The position numbers and the translations under genes were made by a program. Shown here one piece after another: positions 1 to 6,083 of a stretch of 6,570 nucleotides of DNA (position 1 is the first letter of the stretch; each line of letters opens with the position of its first letter). Source of the DNA: Bacteroidales bacterium (GTDB lineage Bacteria; Bacteroidota; Bacteroidia; Bacteroidales; JALTDM01); the NCBI GenBank assembly GCA_026996635.1, contig JALWKH010000105.1, forward strand, positions 1 to 6,570, written 5' to 3'. The notes below the pieces were generated by a model. It did no database searches. It had not been told where the DNA came from and was given only the letters and a program-made list of their open reading frames with translations.

Positions 1-1
1 G

Positions 2-73
2 TATGACACCGAAATAGAATTTACAATTAAATCTGAACCGGGAAAAGGAACTGAAGCAAAAATTATCATATAA
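2..73 (+). CDS. Sensor histidine kinase, C-terminal end only (partial)
   Basis: Only the last 23 codons are in the window, ending in TAA at 71-73; the gene starts upstream. The visible tail reads ...IKSEPGKGTEAKIII. The S-x-P-G-K-G-T segment is the G2-type glycine motif at the end of a HATPase_c ATP-binding domain, followed by the closing beta strand typical of histidine kinases. This is a recognised motif rather than a full-domain match. The gene lies 10 nt upstream of a LytTR response regulator on the same strand, so it is very probably the cognate kinase, autophosphorylating and passing phosphate to the regulator's Asp55. LytTR regulators usually pair with LytS/YehU-type kinases (His_kinase plus HATPase_c), but the sensor and dimerisation parts lie outside the window and the subtype cannot be decided. 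Confidence 0.8.
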   Translation, partial: YDTEIEFTIKSEPGKGTEAKIII

Positions 74-83
74 ACTAACTGAT

Positions 84-845
84 ATGCTGAATTGTATAAT
101 TGTAGAAGACGAAATAAAAGATGCACTTTTGATAAAAAAACTGTGCGAAAAGCATTTGCCTGCCATTGAAATAAAGGGTGTTGCATCAACTCTTGATGAG
201 GCTGAAGAATTGTTTTTGGAAGTTAAGCCCGACCTTATATTTTTGGATGTGGAGTTGGGCGATGATTTGGGTTTTTATTTGCTGGACAGGTTGATGAAAT
301 ACGGCATCAATTTTTCCGTGATTTTCACTACTGCTTACGATAAATATGCAGTAAAAGCAATTAAATATTCGGCACTGGATTATTTGCTTAAGCCCGTGAA
401 ACTTGAAGACTTGCGGCAAGCCGTGGAAAGACTGCACGGATTGAAAAATCGTGAGCTGATGGTAAAAAGGCTTGAACTTTTTGTGAAAAATTTGAGCATT
501 ACTGATGAGGCACATAAGAGGGTAGCGGTGCCGGTTACAGACGGCTACGATTTGATAAACATAAACGAGATAGTTTATATAACGGCTGACGGGTCGTATT
601 CCGTTTTGAATCTGTATAACAGACCGGAGTTGAGAACAACCAAAAACCTGAAATATTTTGAAGAATTACTACCGACGGAGATGTTTATCCGCATTCACCA
701 CAAATATATGGTAAACAAAAACTATGTAACAAGTGTGAAAAAGATTGATTATGCTTGGTTTGTGATTTTGAACGACGGCACACAACTTGAAATATCGCAA
801 AGAAGGCAAAAGGCTGTGTTGGACAGCTTTAAAAATGGCGGGTAG
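84..845 (+). CDS. LytTR-family two-component response regulator
   Basis: This is a 253-residue DNA-binding response regulator with the standard LytR/AgrA layout. The N-terminal receiver domain (about residues 2-120) has the acidic pair E8-D9, the phosphoacceptor D55 in the strand LIFLDVEL, the switch residues T82/T83, and K103 followed by P104. The C-terminal LytTR domain (about 146-250) shows the typical FIRIHHKYMVN segment (201-211), the DGTQLEIS strand and the SQRRQK end. All key phosphorelay residues are present, so it should be functional. LytTR domains bind direct repeats in target promoters through a beta-fold. The ATG start is 10 nt after the kinase stop and has no Shine-Dalgarno sequence, which fits Bacteroidetes; the two genes are most likely one transcript. 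Length is normal for the family. The regulon cannot be inferred from the sequence. The neighbouring lptD is convergent, so it is not an obvious target by position. Confidence 0.95.
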   Translation: MLNCIIVEDEIKDALLIKKLCEKHLPAIEIKGVASTLDEAEELFLEVKPDLIFLDVELGDDLGFYLLDRLMKYGINFSVIFTTAYDKYAVKAIKYSALDYLLKPVKLEDLRQAVERLHGLKNRELMVKRLELFVKNLSITDEAHKRVAVPVTDGYDLININEIVYITADGSYSVLNLYNRPELRTTKNLKYFEELLPTEMFIRIHHKYMVNKNYVTSVKKIDYAWFVILNDGTQLEISQRRQKAVLDSFKNGG

Positions 846-885
846 TTAACAGTGTTTATTGGTGAAAAATCTTGACTACTTTTTT
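842..885 (+). terminator. Candidate intrinsic terminator after the LytTR regulator
   Basis: GTAGTTAA (842-849) can pair with TTGACTAC (872-879), giving an 8-bp stem with one G-U wobble, directly followed by six T's (880-885). The left arm overlaps the stop codon of the regulator (843-845). The loop is large (22 nt) and the stem is AU-rich, so this is a weak terminator by eye. A competing hairpin pairs GGTGAAAAA (861-869) with TTTTTTACC (880-888). On the minus strand the first hairpin has no T-run, so it would not stop lptD transcription; the second is weaker there because of an A-C mismatch. Confidence 0.4.
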
Positions 886-891
886 ACCGGT

Positions 892-3396
892 TTACAAGTA
901 TTCCATCCAACTTCTACGCTGTTCGTATTTAACATCTTGAAGCATAGATGCTTTTACACGCAATGTAAAATTGTAGCTTTGATATGCCCCGAAAGGTATT
1001 ATTCTCAAACTCATTTCCCAGCAGTGTAAGTCCCTGTAAATCATAAATGAAGGATATGTAACCTTTTTGTTAATCAAGTCGTAGCCGAATGTAAAATCAA
1101 CACGCCATTTGTCTGTGGGTTTCAAGTTTCCAGTAAGTCTGATTGTTTGGGTTCTTGTTTCTGTAAGGTACGGTTTACTGTACATATACACATAGCTGAT
1201 ACTCATATTCCACTTTATGTCGCTGTATGCGTAACCGTCTGTATTTTTGTTGTTTTGTTTTTTCTTATCTTTTTTCTTAAAGGTTTTGTCATTCAAATTA
1301 AAATTGATGGCTGCTCTACCGTTTGTAAATCTGCCTATACTGTTTTCGTTCCACAGCAATTCATTGATTAGTTTGCCGTTTTCATCGAGTTTGTAAGGAT
1401 TGATAGAACCGGAAAAAGACAAGTCAAACATTCCTATCAGGCGGGTGCGTGCGTTTATGTTTATGTTAGACCAATTCATACTGTCCACGGCAAGATTATA
1501 ATTTGAAGCGATACTTAAACTTTGAAGGAGGGGAATTTTTTTGTAGGTCTCGGAGGTGTCGGAACCTTCCCTTACCTTCATTTCCACATTGTTGTTTAAT
1601 GAGAAATTTATGGCACCGTATTTTCCCGTAGGTGGCGTTCCGAAAATTGCATCTCCGAAAATGGAATACAAAGCCCCTGTTGTATCACCCGGAACAGGTT
1701 CGTAAAAGCCGTATTTTGATTCTGAAAAGTCAGGGCGGTATTTATATCCGACTTGTGGTGTCATCATATGGCGGATAGCCTTAATTTTCGGGTTTTTCTT
1801 TTTTGATTTGAAGGTGAAAAATCCGTATATTTTTGTATTTACCGGAATGCTTATGTCGTAGTCGTAGCCTCTAACAAAACCCGAAACGGTATCGGTTACT
1901 ATTGTGCTGTCGATAAGTGATTTGTGTATTGAACGGAAATACCATCTTTCCGTCCATCTTGCCGAAGGAGACAAATTGAAGTATTTGAAAAGTTTAGTGT
2001 TCCAGTTAATTGGTATTGTGTGTTTTATCCCGTTGCGGTAATTGTTCAGGTATGTAGCTTTATACAGGTCACTTTCTTTTACTTTTATGGTGTTTCGCAT
2101 ATTTGAAGACCAAGACACGCTTATTTTTTCGTAAGAGTGGTGTTTACCGCCTTTTTTGTTTTTGAACGGATAAATCCGTCTCATATTGAATGCAATTTCG
2201 GGTATGCTTAAATTTATGGTGCTGTCGATCATATTTTGTGAATGACGTAAGTTTACCGACATACTGAAAGGGGTATTGGAAAACCGTTTTGTAAAAGCAA
2301 CATTAGACTGTACTGTGCTACGGAGGCGTTGGTTAAAGTTTACACCGCTGTATTTGCCGTAAGATGATGAACCGAAATTTACATTTGCTTTAAAAGACAT
2401 TGTGGGATTTGCTTTGTTGTCCTGATTGTGCGCCCACCTTATCCAGTAAGTGTTTATGTTTTGATAATCAGGCAAATCGGGTTCGGAAATTATTACCTTG
2501 GAGTAGTCAAGCTTTAATAATCCGTTGAATTTATATCTTACTTTGTAATTGCTTTTGAGGTGTGCTCCCCACGAACCGAGGGAGTAAATATCTGCAGTAA
2601 GCAAAAGGTCGGAATAATCGTTTATTGCAAAATAATATCCCCAGTTTTTCAAGAAAAAACCACGGTTTCTTTCTTCGCCGTATTCGGGCAAAACTACGCC
2701 GGAGGAGTGCCCTTTTTTGTTCGGGAAATATCCGAACGGAATAAAAATAGGTAAAGGAACATCTTCCAAAACAATATATGCCGGACCGGAAACAATTTTG
2801 TCGTTAGGAATAACTTTGGCTTTGGTGAGTTCAATATAATAATGCGGGTGCTCGTGGTCACAAGTTGTAAACTTGCCGTGTGTGAGGCAAACAATATTTC
2901 CTGGTAGCCGCTTGGTTTTTTCGCTTATAAGGTATCCTTCACCTTCTTGCGTGCGGACATTTTTCACTAACCCTTTTTTTGTTTTAAAGTTGTAGCGTAT
3001 TTCATCGGCATCAAATTCGTCGTTTTCGTCTTTAAAGTGAGGCTTGCCTATTGCATTTCCCAACGAGTCGTAAAGTGGACGTGCAAGTATTTCTTTTTTA
3101 CCGAAATCAAACTCCATATATTCGGCACTTACTTCAATATTTTTGTATTTGACATTGGCATTGCCCACCATAATCATTTTGTTGTTCTTTAGGTCAATCA
3201 CAGTGGAGTCTGCAGCCTTGCTGAATACCGGAGCGTCAATCTTATTGTCCGTTTTTTTATTTTTTTTCAATAAAGTAGTATCTTTTGCGTTTGAATTTAC
3301 GGTGTCGGTCTTATCCGAAGTCGTTTGAGCCGAAATAAAAAGCGGAAGTAGCAGCAAAAACAAAAAATGAGTAGTATATTTAAGCGGTTTTTTCAA
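892..3396 (-). CDS. lptD: LPS-assembly outer-membrane protein LptD
   Basis: LptD is the outer-membrane beta-barrel that receives LPS from the periplasmic Lpt bridge and inserts it into the outer leaflet. I place the start at TTG 3396 (834 residues). This gives a clean signal peptide, basic MKKPLK, a hydrophobic stretch, then ISA|Q (cleavage near residue 23). The frame stays open to another TTG at 3447 (851 residues), but that adds a hydrophobic, uncharged extension in front of the basic n-region and its start codon lies inside a candidate -7 promoter element. After a Lys/Asp/Thr-rich linker, the OstA-like N-terminal domain covers about 72-145. The barrel follows, with family signatures: TTCDHEHPHYYI around C180, IRHMMTP (541-547) leading to YRPDFS, and LQDVKYEQRRSW near the C-terminus. 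Only three cysteines remain after the start: C170, C180 and C792. A Lys-rich stretch (707-718) looks like an exposed loop. The gene is complete, convergent with the LytTR regulator and divergent from the amidase operon. Family identity is strong; the start is an inference. Confidence 0.92.
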   Translation of the reverse strand: MKKPLKYTTHFLFLLLLPLFISAQTTSDKTDTVNSNAKDTTLLKKNKKTDNKIDAPVFSKAADSTVIDLKNNKMIMVGNANVKYKNIEVSAEYMEFDFGKKEILARPLYDSLGNAIGKPHFKDENDEFDADEIRYNFKTKKGLVKNVRTQEGEGYLISEKTKRLPGNIVCLTHGKFTTCDHEHPHYYIELTKAKVIPNDKIVSGPAYIVLEDVPLPIFIPFGYFPNKKGHSSGVVLPEYGEERNRGFFLKNWGYYFAINDYSDLLLTADIYSLGSWGAHLKSNYKVRYKFNGLLKLDYSKVIISEPDLPDYQNINTYWIRWAHNQDNKANPTMSFKANVNFGSSSYGKYSGVNFNQRLRSTVQSNVAFTKRFSNTPFSMSVNLRHSQNMIDSTINLSIPEIAFNMRRIYPFKNKKGGKHHSYEKISVSWSSNMRNTIKVKESDLYKATYLNNYRNGIKHTIPINWNTKLFKYFNLSPSARWTERWYFRSIHKSLIDSTIVTDTVSGFVRGYDYDISIPVNTKIYGFFTFKSKKKNPKIKAIRHMMTPQVGYKYRPDFSESKYGFYEPVPGDTTGALYSIFGDAIFGTPPTGKYGAINFSLNNNVEMKVREGSDTSETYKKIPLLQSLSIASNYNLAVDSMNWSNININARTRLIGMFDLSFSGSINPYKLDENGKLINELLWNENSIGRFTNGRAAINFNLNDKTFKKKDKKKQNNKNTDGYAYSDIKWNMSISYVYMYSKPYLTETRTQTIRLTGNLKPTDKWRVDFTFGYDLINKKVTYPSFMIYRDLHCWEMSLRIIPFGAYQSYNFTLRVKASMLQDVKYEQRRSWMEYL

Positions 3397-3405
3397 GATT
3401 ATGAG

Positions 3406-3413
3406 TATTTTTG
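3406..3413 (+). promoter_or_regulatory. Candidate amidase-operon promoter -7 element
   Basis: TATTTTTG at 3406-3413 exactly matches the Bacteroidetes -7 consensus TAnnTTTG. Transcription would start around 3418-3421, giving a leader of just under 50 nt before the ATG at 3467. No convincing TTTG -33 element is visible at the normal distance; only a T-run (3388-3393) lies upstream, too close. The element lies in the lptD leader just outside the proposed lptD start. It is the only good candidate for the four-gene plus-strand operon. Confidence 0.45.
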
Positions 3414-3444
3414 CACTATTATTGTAAGTAAGAAAACCGAACGC

Positions 3445-3477
3445 CAAAACTAACTATTTTTTTAATATGAAACCAAA
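3445..3477 (-). promoter_or_regulatory. Candidate lptD promoter (Bacteroidetes type)
   Basis: Read on the minus strand, 3452-3445 is TAGTTTTG, an exact match to the Bacteroidetes -7 consensus TAnnTTTG. A TTTG at 3477-3474 lies 21 nt upstream of it and could serve as the -33 element, though the spacing is slightly longer than the usual value of about 19. Transcription would begin near 3437-3440, leaving a leader of about 40 nt before the TTG at 3396. The -33 element lies inside codons 3-4 of the divergent amidase gene. The consensus match is seen directly; promoter function is inferred. Confidence 0.5.
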
Positions 3478-4579
3478 AAACACATTACTCATACTTGGTC
3501 TTTCTCTAATGTTTGTATTATTGTCTTTTGGCAGTTCGGCACAGGAAGATATTTATGCGGTAAAAACTGTTGTGATTGACCCCGGACACGGCGGTAAAGA
3601 TCCGGGAGCAATGTCAAAATACGGTAAGGAAAAAGATATTGTACTTGGAATTGCAAAATATTTGAAAAAGTTTATCAACGACAGCTTACCCGATGTGAAA
3701 GTTATTCTTACCAGAGACAAAGATGTATTTGTTGAATTGTACAGAAGAGGTGAGATAGCTAATCAAAACAAAGCCGATTTGTTTATTTCCATACACATAA
3801 ATTCAAATCCCAGTACAAAGCCTTACGGAACGGAAACTTATGTTATGGGGCTTCACAAAACAAAGCAAAATCTGGAAGTCGCAAAGAAAGAAAACCAGGT
3901 TATCCTGAAAGAAATTGATTACAAAAAGAAGTATGACGGTTTTGACCCTAATTCACCCGAGGCAAGTATAATTTTTACATTGTTTCAAAATGCTTATCTG
4001 GACCAAAGTCTGAAAATTGCCAGTCTGGTTCAAAAGAATTTTAAAAATACTGCACGCAGGTTAGACCGTGGAGTAAAACAAGCGGGTTTTCTTGTTCTTT
4101 GGAAGACTGCAATGCCGAGTATACTTATAGAAGCGGGTTTTATAAGCAATCCTACTGAGGCAAAATATATTACTACAAAGAAAGGTCAAAAAGAATTGGC
4201 TTATGCTATTTTCAAGGCATTTAAAGAGTACAAGGAGGAAATGGAAGCGGAAGGGAGGAAAGCAAAAGGATTGGAAACACCAACGGAAAAACCGCCTGTA
4301 TTGTACAAAATTCAGTTTTTGACAACAAGTAAATCTGTAGATTATGATTCGCCGGAGTTTAAGGGTTTGGATAAATCATTGATTACTACCGAAAAGGTAA
4401 AAAACGGAATGTATAAATATTATTACGGATTGGCAACTACATATAGCGAAATTTCCGCTTTGAGGAAAGACATAAAGAAAAATTTTAAAGATGCATTTAT
4501 TGTAGCATTTGACAGTTCGGGGAATAGAATTTCATTAAGGGAAGCAAAAAAAATCGAAAAAAAATCTAATAAAAAGTGA
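3467..4579 (+). CDS. N-acetylmuramoyl-L-alanine amidase (Amidase_3) with SPOR-like C-terminus
   Basis: This is a 370-residue zinc amidase that cuts the bond between MurNAc and the L-Ala of the peptide stem in periplasmic peptidoglycan, in the AmiA/B/C class. It has a signal peptide of about 25 residues (basic MKPK, hydrophobic core, SSA|Q). The catalytic domain spans about 33-255: zinc ligands H41 (in DPGHGG), E55 and H110 (in SIHIN), and the catalytic glutamate E222 (in ILIEAGFIS). All are present. Between the second His and the catalytic Glu lies a long insertion (about 130-180, with NLEVAKKENQVILKEI and YDGFDPNSPEA) that is usual in Bacteroidetes members; in AmiC-type enzymes an insertion at this position holds an autoinhibitory helix. 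The C-terminal 277-350 (YKIQF ... YYYG ... AFIVAF) resembles a SPOR-type peptidoglycan-binding fold, followed by a Lys-rich tail. The ATG has no Shine-Dalgarno sequence but an AT-rich leader. It is the first gene of the operon; its stop overlaps the next start by 4 nt (GTGA). Confidence 0.93.
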   Translation: MKPKNTLLILGLSLMFVLLSFGSSAQEDIYAVKTVVIDPGHGGKDPGAMSKYGKEKDIVLGIAKYLKKFINDSLPDVKVILTRDKDVFVELYRRGEIANQNKADLFISIHINSNPSTKPYGTETYVMGLHKTKQNLEVAKKENQVILKEIDYKKKYDGFDPNSPEASIIFTLFQNAYLDQSLKIASLVQKNFKNTARRLDRGVKQAGFLVLWKTAMPSILIEAGFISNPTEAKYITTKKGQKELAYAIFKAFKEYKEEMEAEGRKAKGLETPTEKPPVLYKIQFLTTSKSVDYDSPEFKGLDKSLITTEKVKNGMYKYYYGLATTYSEISALRKDIKKNFKDAFIVAFDSSGNRISLREAKKIEKKSNKK

Positions 4580-5583
4580 AAAAGAAAACATATATACTAA
4601 TAGGAATTTTATTTACGGTGGCTGTAGTTTTGTTTGTGTGGGGCATAAATTACTTGAAGGGAATTGATATTTTTTCTACCGACCAGGTGTTTTATGTAGA
4701 ATACAAAAATGTAAGCGGTTTAAAGGTTTCTAATGAAGTGACAATAAACGGCTTTCCTGTAGGACAAGTCAGGGATATTACACTGAAGCCTGATTATAGT
4801 GGAGTAGTGGTAAAGTTTTCGGTGGCGGGAGATTATAAAATACCCGATTCGTCTATTGCACAGATTTACAGCCAAGACATTATGGGCACTAAAGCAATTA
4901 AAATAATCTATTCAAATTCAACGCATTATCTGACAACAGGAGATACTCTTTACGGAATGATTGAAAAGGATTTGAAAGATCAGGTAAATGCAGAAATAAT
5001 GCCGCTGAAAAAGAAAGCTGAAGATTTGATAGCATCGTTTGATTCGGCTGCAACAATAGTACAAAATATTTTTAATGAAAAGACAAGGCGAAACCTTAAA
5101 ATATCTTTTGAAAGTCTGAAAAATACAATTGTAAGTTTGGAAAAAACAACGTTTACTTTTGATACATTGCTGTCGGGACAAAAGAGCAAGATTGTGGTAT
5201 TTATGGATAATTTGTTGTCCATTTCGCAAAATCTTAAAGACAACAATGATAAAATTAATGCTATTATAAACAACTTGAATCAAGTTTCCGATAGCTTGGC
5301 AAAAGCAAACTTTGTTAAGACTATTGAAGAAACCAATCAAACACTTACCGCTGTCAATACCATTATGGATAAAATTAACCGGGGTGAAGGAACGGTGGGA
5401 CAATTGGTTAATAACGACACTTTGTATTATAAATTGGAAAAATCTGCCAACGATTTGGATTTGCTTATGAAAGACATAAAAGAAAATCCGAAAAGATATC
5501 TTCACTTTTCTATCTTTGATTTCGGAAAAACAGTGGTGGTAAAAGAGGGTAAACAAAGGAAAAAGAATAAGAAACAAAATTAG
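4576..5583 (+). CDS. MlaD-family (MCE domain) lipid-transport protein
   Basis: A 335-residue MCE protein starting with GTG in the overlap GTGA with the amidase stop, with no Shine-Dalgarno sequence, so it is likely translationally coupled. A short basic stretch (KKK) and one membrane helix (about 6-24) anchor it in the inner membrane with the rest in the periplasm. The MCE domain is about 36-115, with the typical VSGLKVSNEVTINGFPVGQV segment. A long polar, heptad-like region (about 130-265) probably forms an alpha-helical coiled coil. The C-terminal signatures INRGEGTVGQLVNNDTLY and IKENPKRYLHFSIF are characteristic of Bacteroidetes MlaD-like proteins, followed by a Lys-rich tail. MCE proteins form hexameric rings that carry phospholipid or other lipid between the membranes, normally energised by an MlaE/MlaF ABC transporter. 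No mlaE or mlaF is in this window, so the partner permease must be encoded elsewhere. The family is certain; the cargo and direction of transport are not known from the sequence. Confidence 0.93.
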   Translation: MKKKTYILIGILFTVAVVLFVWGINYLKGIDIFSTDQVFYVEYKNVSGLKVSNEVTINGFPVGQVRDITLKPDYSGVVVKFSVAGDYKIPDSSIAQIYSQDIMGTKAIKIIYSNSTHYLTTGDTLYGMIEKDLKDQVNAEIMPLKKKAEDLIASFDSAATIVQNIFNEKTRRNLKISFESLKNTIVSLEKTTFTFDTLLSGQKSKIVVFMDNLLSISQNLKDNNDKINAIINNLNQVSDSLAKANFVKTIEETNQTLTAVNTIMDKINRGEGTVGQLVNNDTLYYKLEKSANDLDLLMKDIKENPKRYLHFSIFDFGKTVVVKEGKQRKKNKKQN

Positions 5584-5585
5584 CG

Positions 5586-6083
5586 ATGAGGGCAAGGATT
5601 TTTATTGTATTATTAGTTGTTTTTATTGTAAATGCTTGTAATCAAGGCGATAAGCAGTCGAGTGAAAAAAGTGCACAAAAGCACGAAATTGTTAGGGAGG
5701 TGTTGGAAACCTATCCTGACGGTAAATTGAAAAAAGAACGATATACCGATAAAGTAACACACGAATACAAGGAAATAATATATTACAACAACGGACAAAA
5801 ATATCTCGAAGGCAGTTTTACTCCGAATCATAAGCGTACGGGCGAATGGATTTCATATTTCGAAGATGGAAGAATTAAGAGCAGGACTACGTTTAAAGAC
5901 GGTAAAACGGACGGTAAAATAGAAGTTTACAGAAAAAACGGTACTTTGTTTTACGAAGGATATTATAAACAAGGCTTAAAAGAAGGGATTTGGCATATTT
6001 ATAATGATTCGGGCAAACTTGGTGCAGAGGTAAAGTATGCTTTGGATACGATTGTTTACCAAAAAAGATTTTTTAAGCCTTGA
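5586..6083 (+). CDS. MORN-repeat lipoprotein (MORN_2 / YwqK-like), function unknown
   Basis: This 165-residue protein starts with an ATG only 2 nt after the MCE stop. Residues 1-17 are a lipoprotein signal (RAR, hydrophobic stretch, VNA) with the lipidated Cys at C18, followed by a polar, charged linker (about 19-38). The rest consists of five MORN-type repeats of the form Y-x-x-(D/N/S)-G-x-x-x-x-x-x-x-(Y/F). Their glycines at 46, 70, 95, 119 and 143 are about 24 residues apart, with linkers such as TGEW and EGIW between. The last repeat leads into a short C-terminal strand (KRFFKP). Such repeats form beta-hairpins. In Bacteroidetes they are common in exported proteins of unknown role, and are often named YwqK-family antitoxin on similarity alone. 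There is no adjacent toxin here, and the signal peptide argues against a cytoplasmic antitoxin. The operon suggests an envelope role, perhaps with the MCE or the TPR protein; this is inference. Confidence 0.88.
   Translation: MRARIFIVLLVVFIVNACNQGDKQSSEKSAQKHEIVREVLETYPDGKLKKERYTDKVTHEYKEIIYYNNGQKYLEGSFTPNHKRTGEWISYFEDGRIKSRTTFKDGKTDGKIEVYRKNGTLFYEGYYKQGLKEGIWHIYNDSGKLGAEVKYALDTIVYQKRFFKP

Noticed and set aside
74..83. A separate promoter for the LytTR regulator
   Set aside because: Only 10 nt separate it from the kinase stop. No -7 element fits there, so co-transcription is the simpler reading.
186..515. Minus-strand open frame of 109 codons inside the LytTR regulator
   Set aside because: It is antisense to the receiver domain, with composition typical of a shadow frame and no motif.
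1147..1371. Plus-strand open frame of 74 codons with a hydrophobic stretch, inside lptD
   Set aside because: The hydrophobic run is the complement of the Lys-rich loop of LptD (TTT/CTT codons opposite AAA/AAG). It is not an independent membrane peptide.
4918..5595. Long minus-strand open frame of 225 codons opposite the MCE gene
   Set aside because: It is fully antisense to a well-recognised MlaD-family gene, is rich in Phe/Ile/Cys/Gln as expected from the complement of a Lys/Asn/Asp/Glu-rich gene, and has no recognisable domain.
5586..6083. YwqK-type antitoxin of a toxin-antitoxin system
   Set aside because: The name fits only the MORN repeats. There is a lipoprotein signal, and neither neighbour is a toxin.
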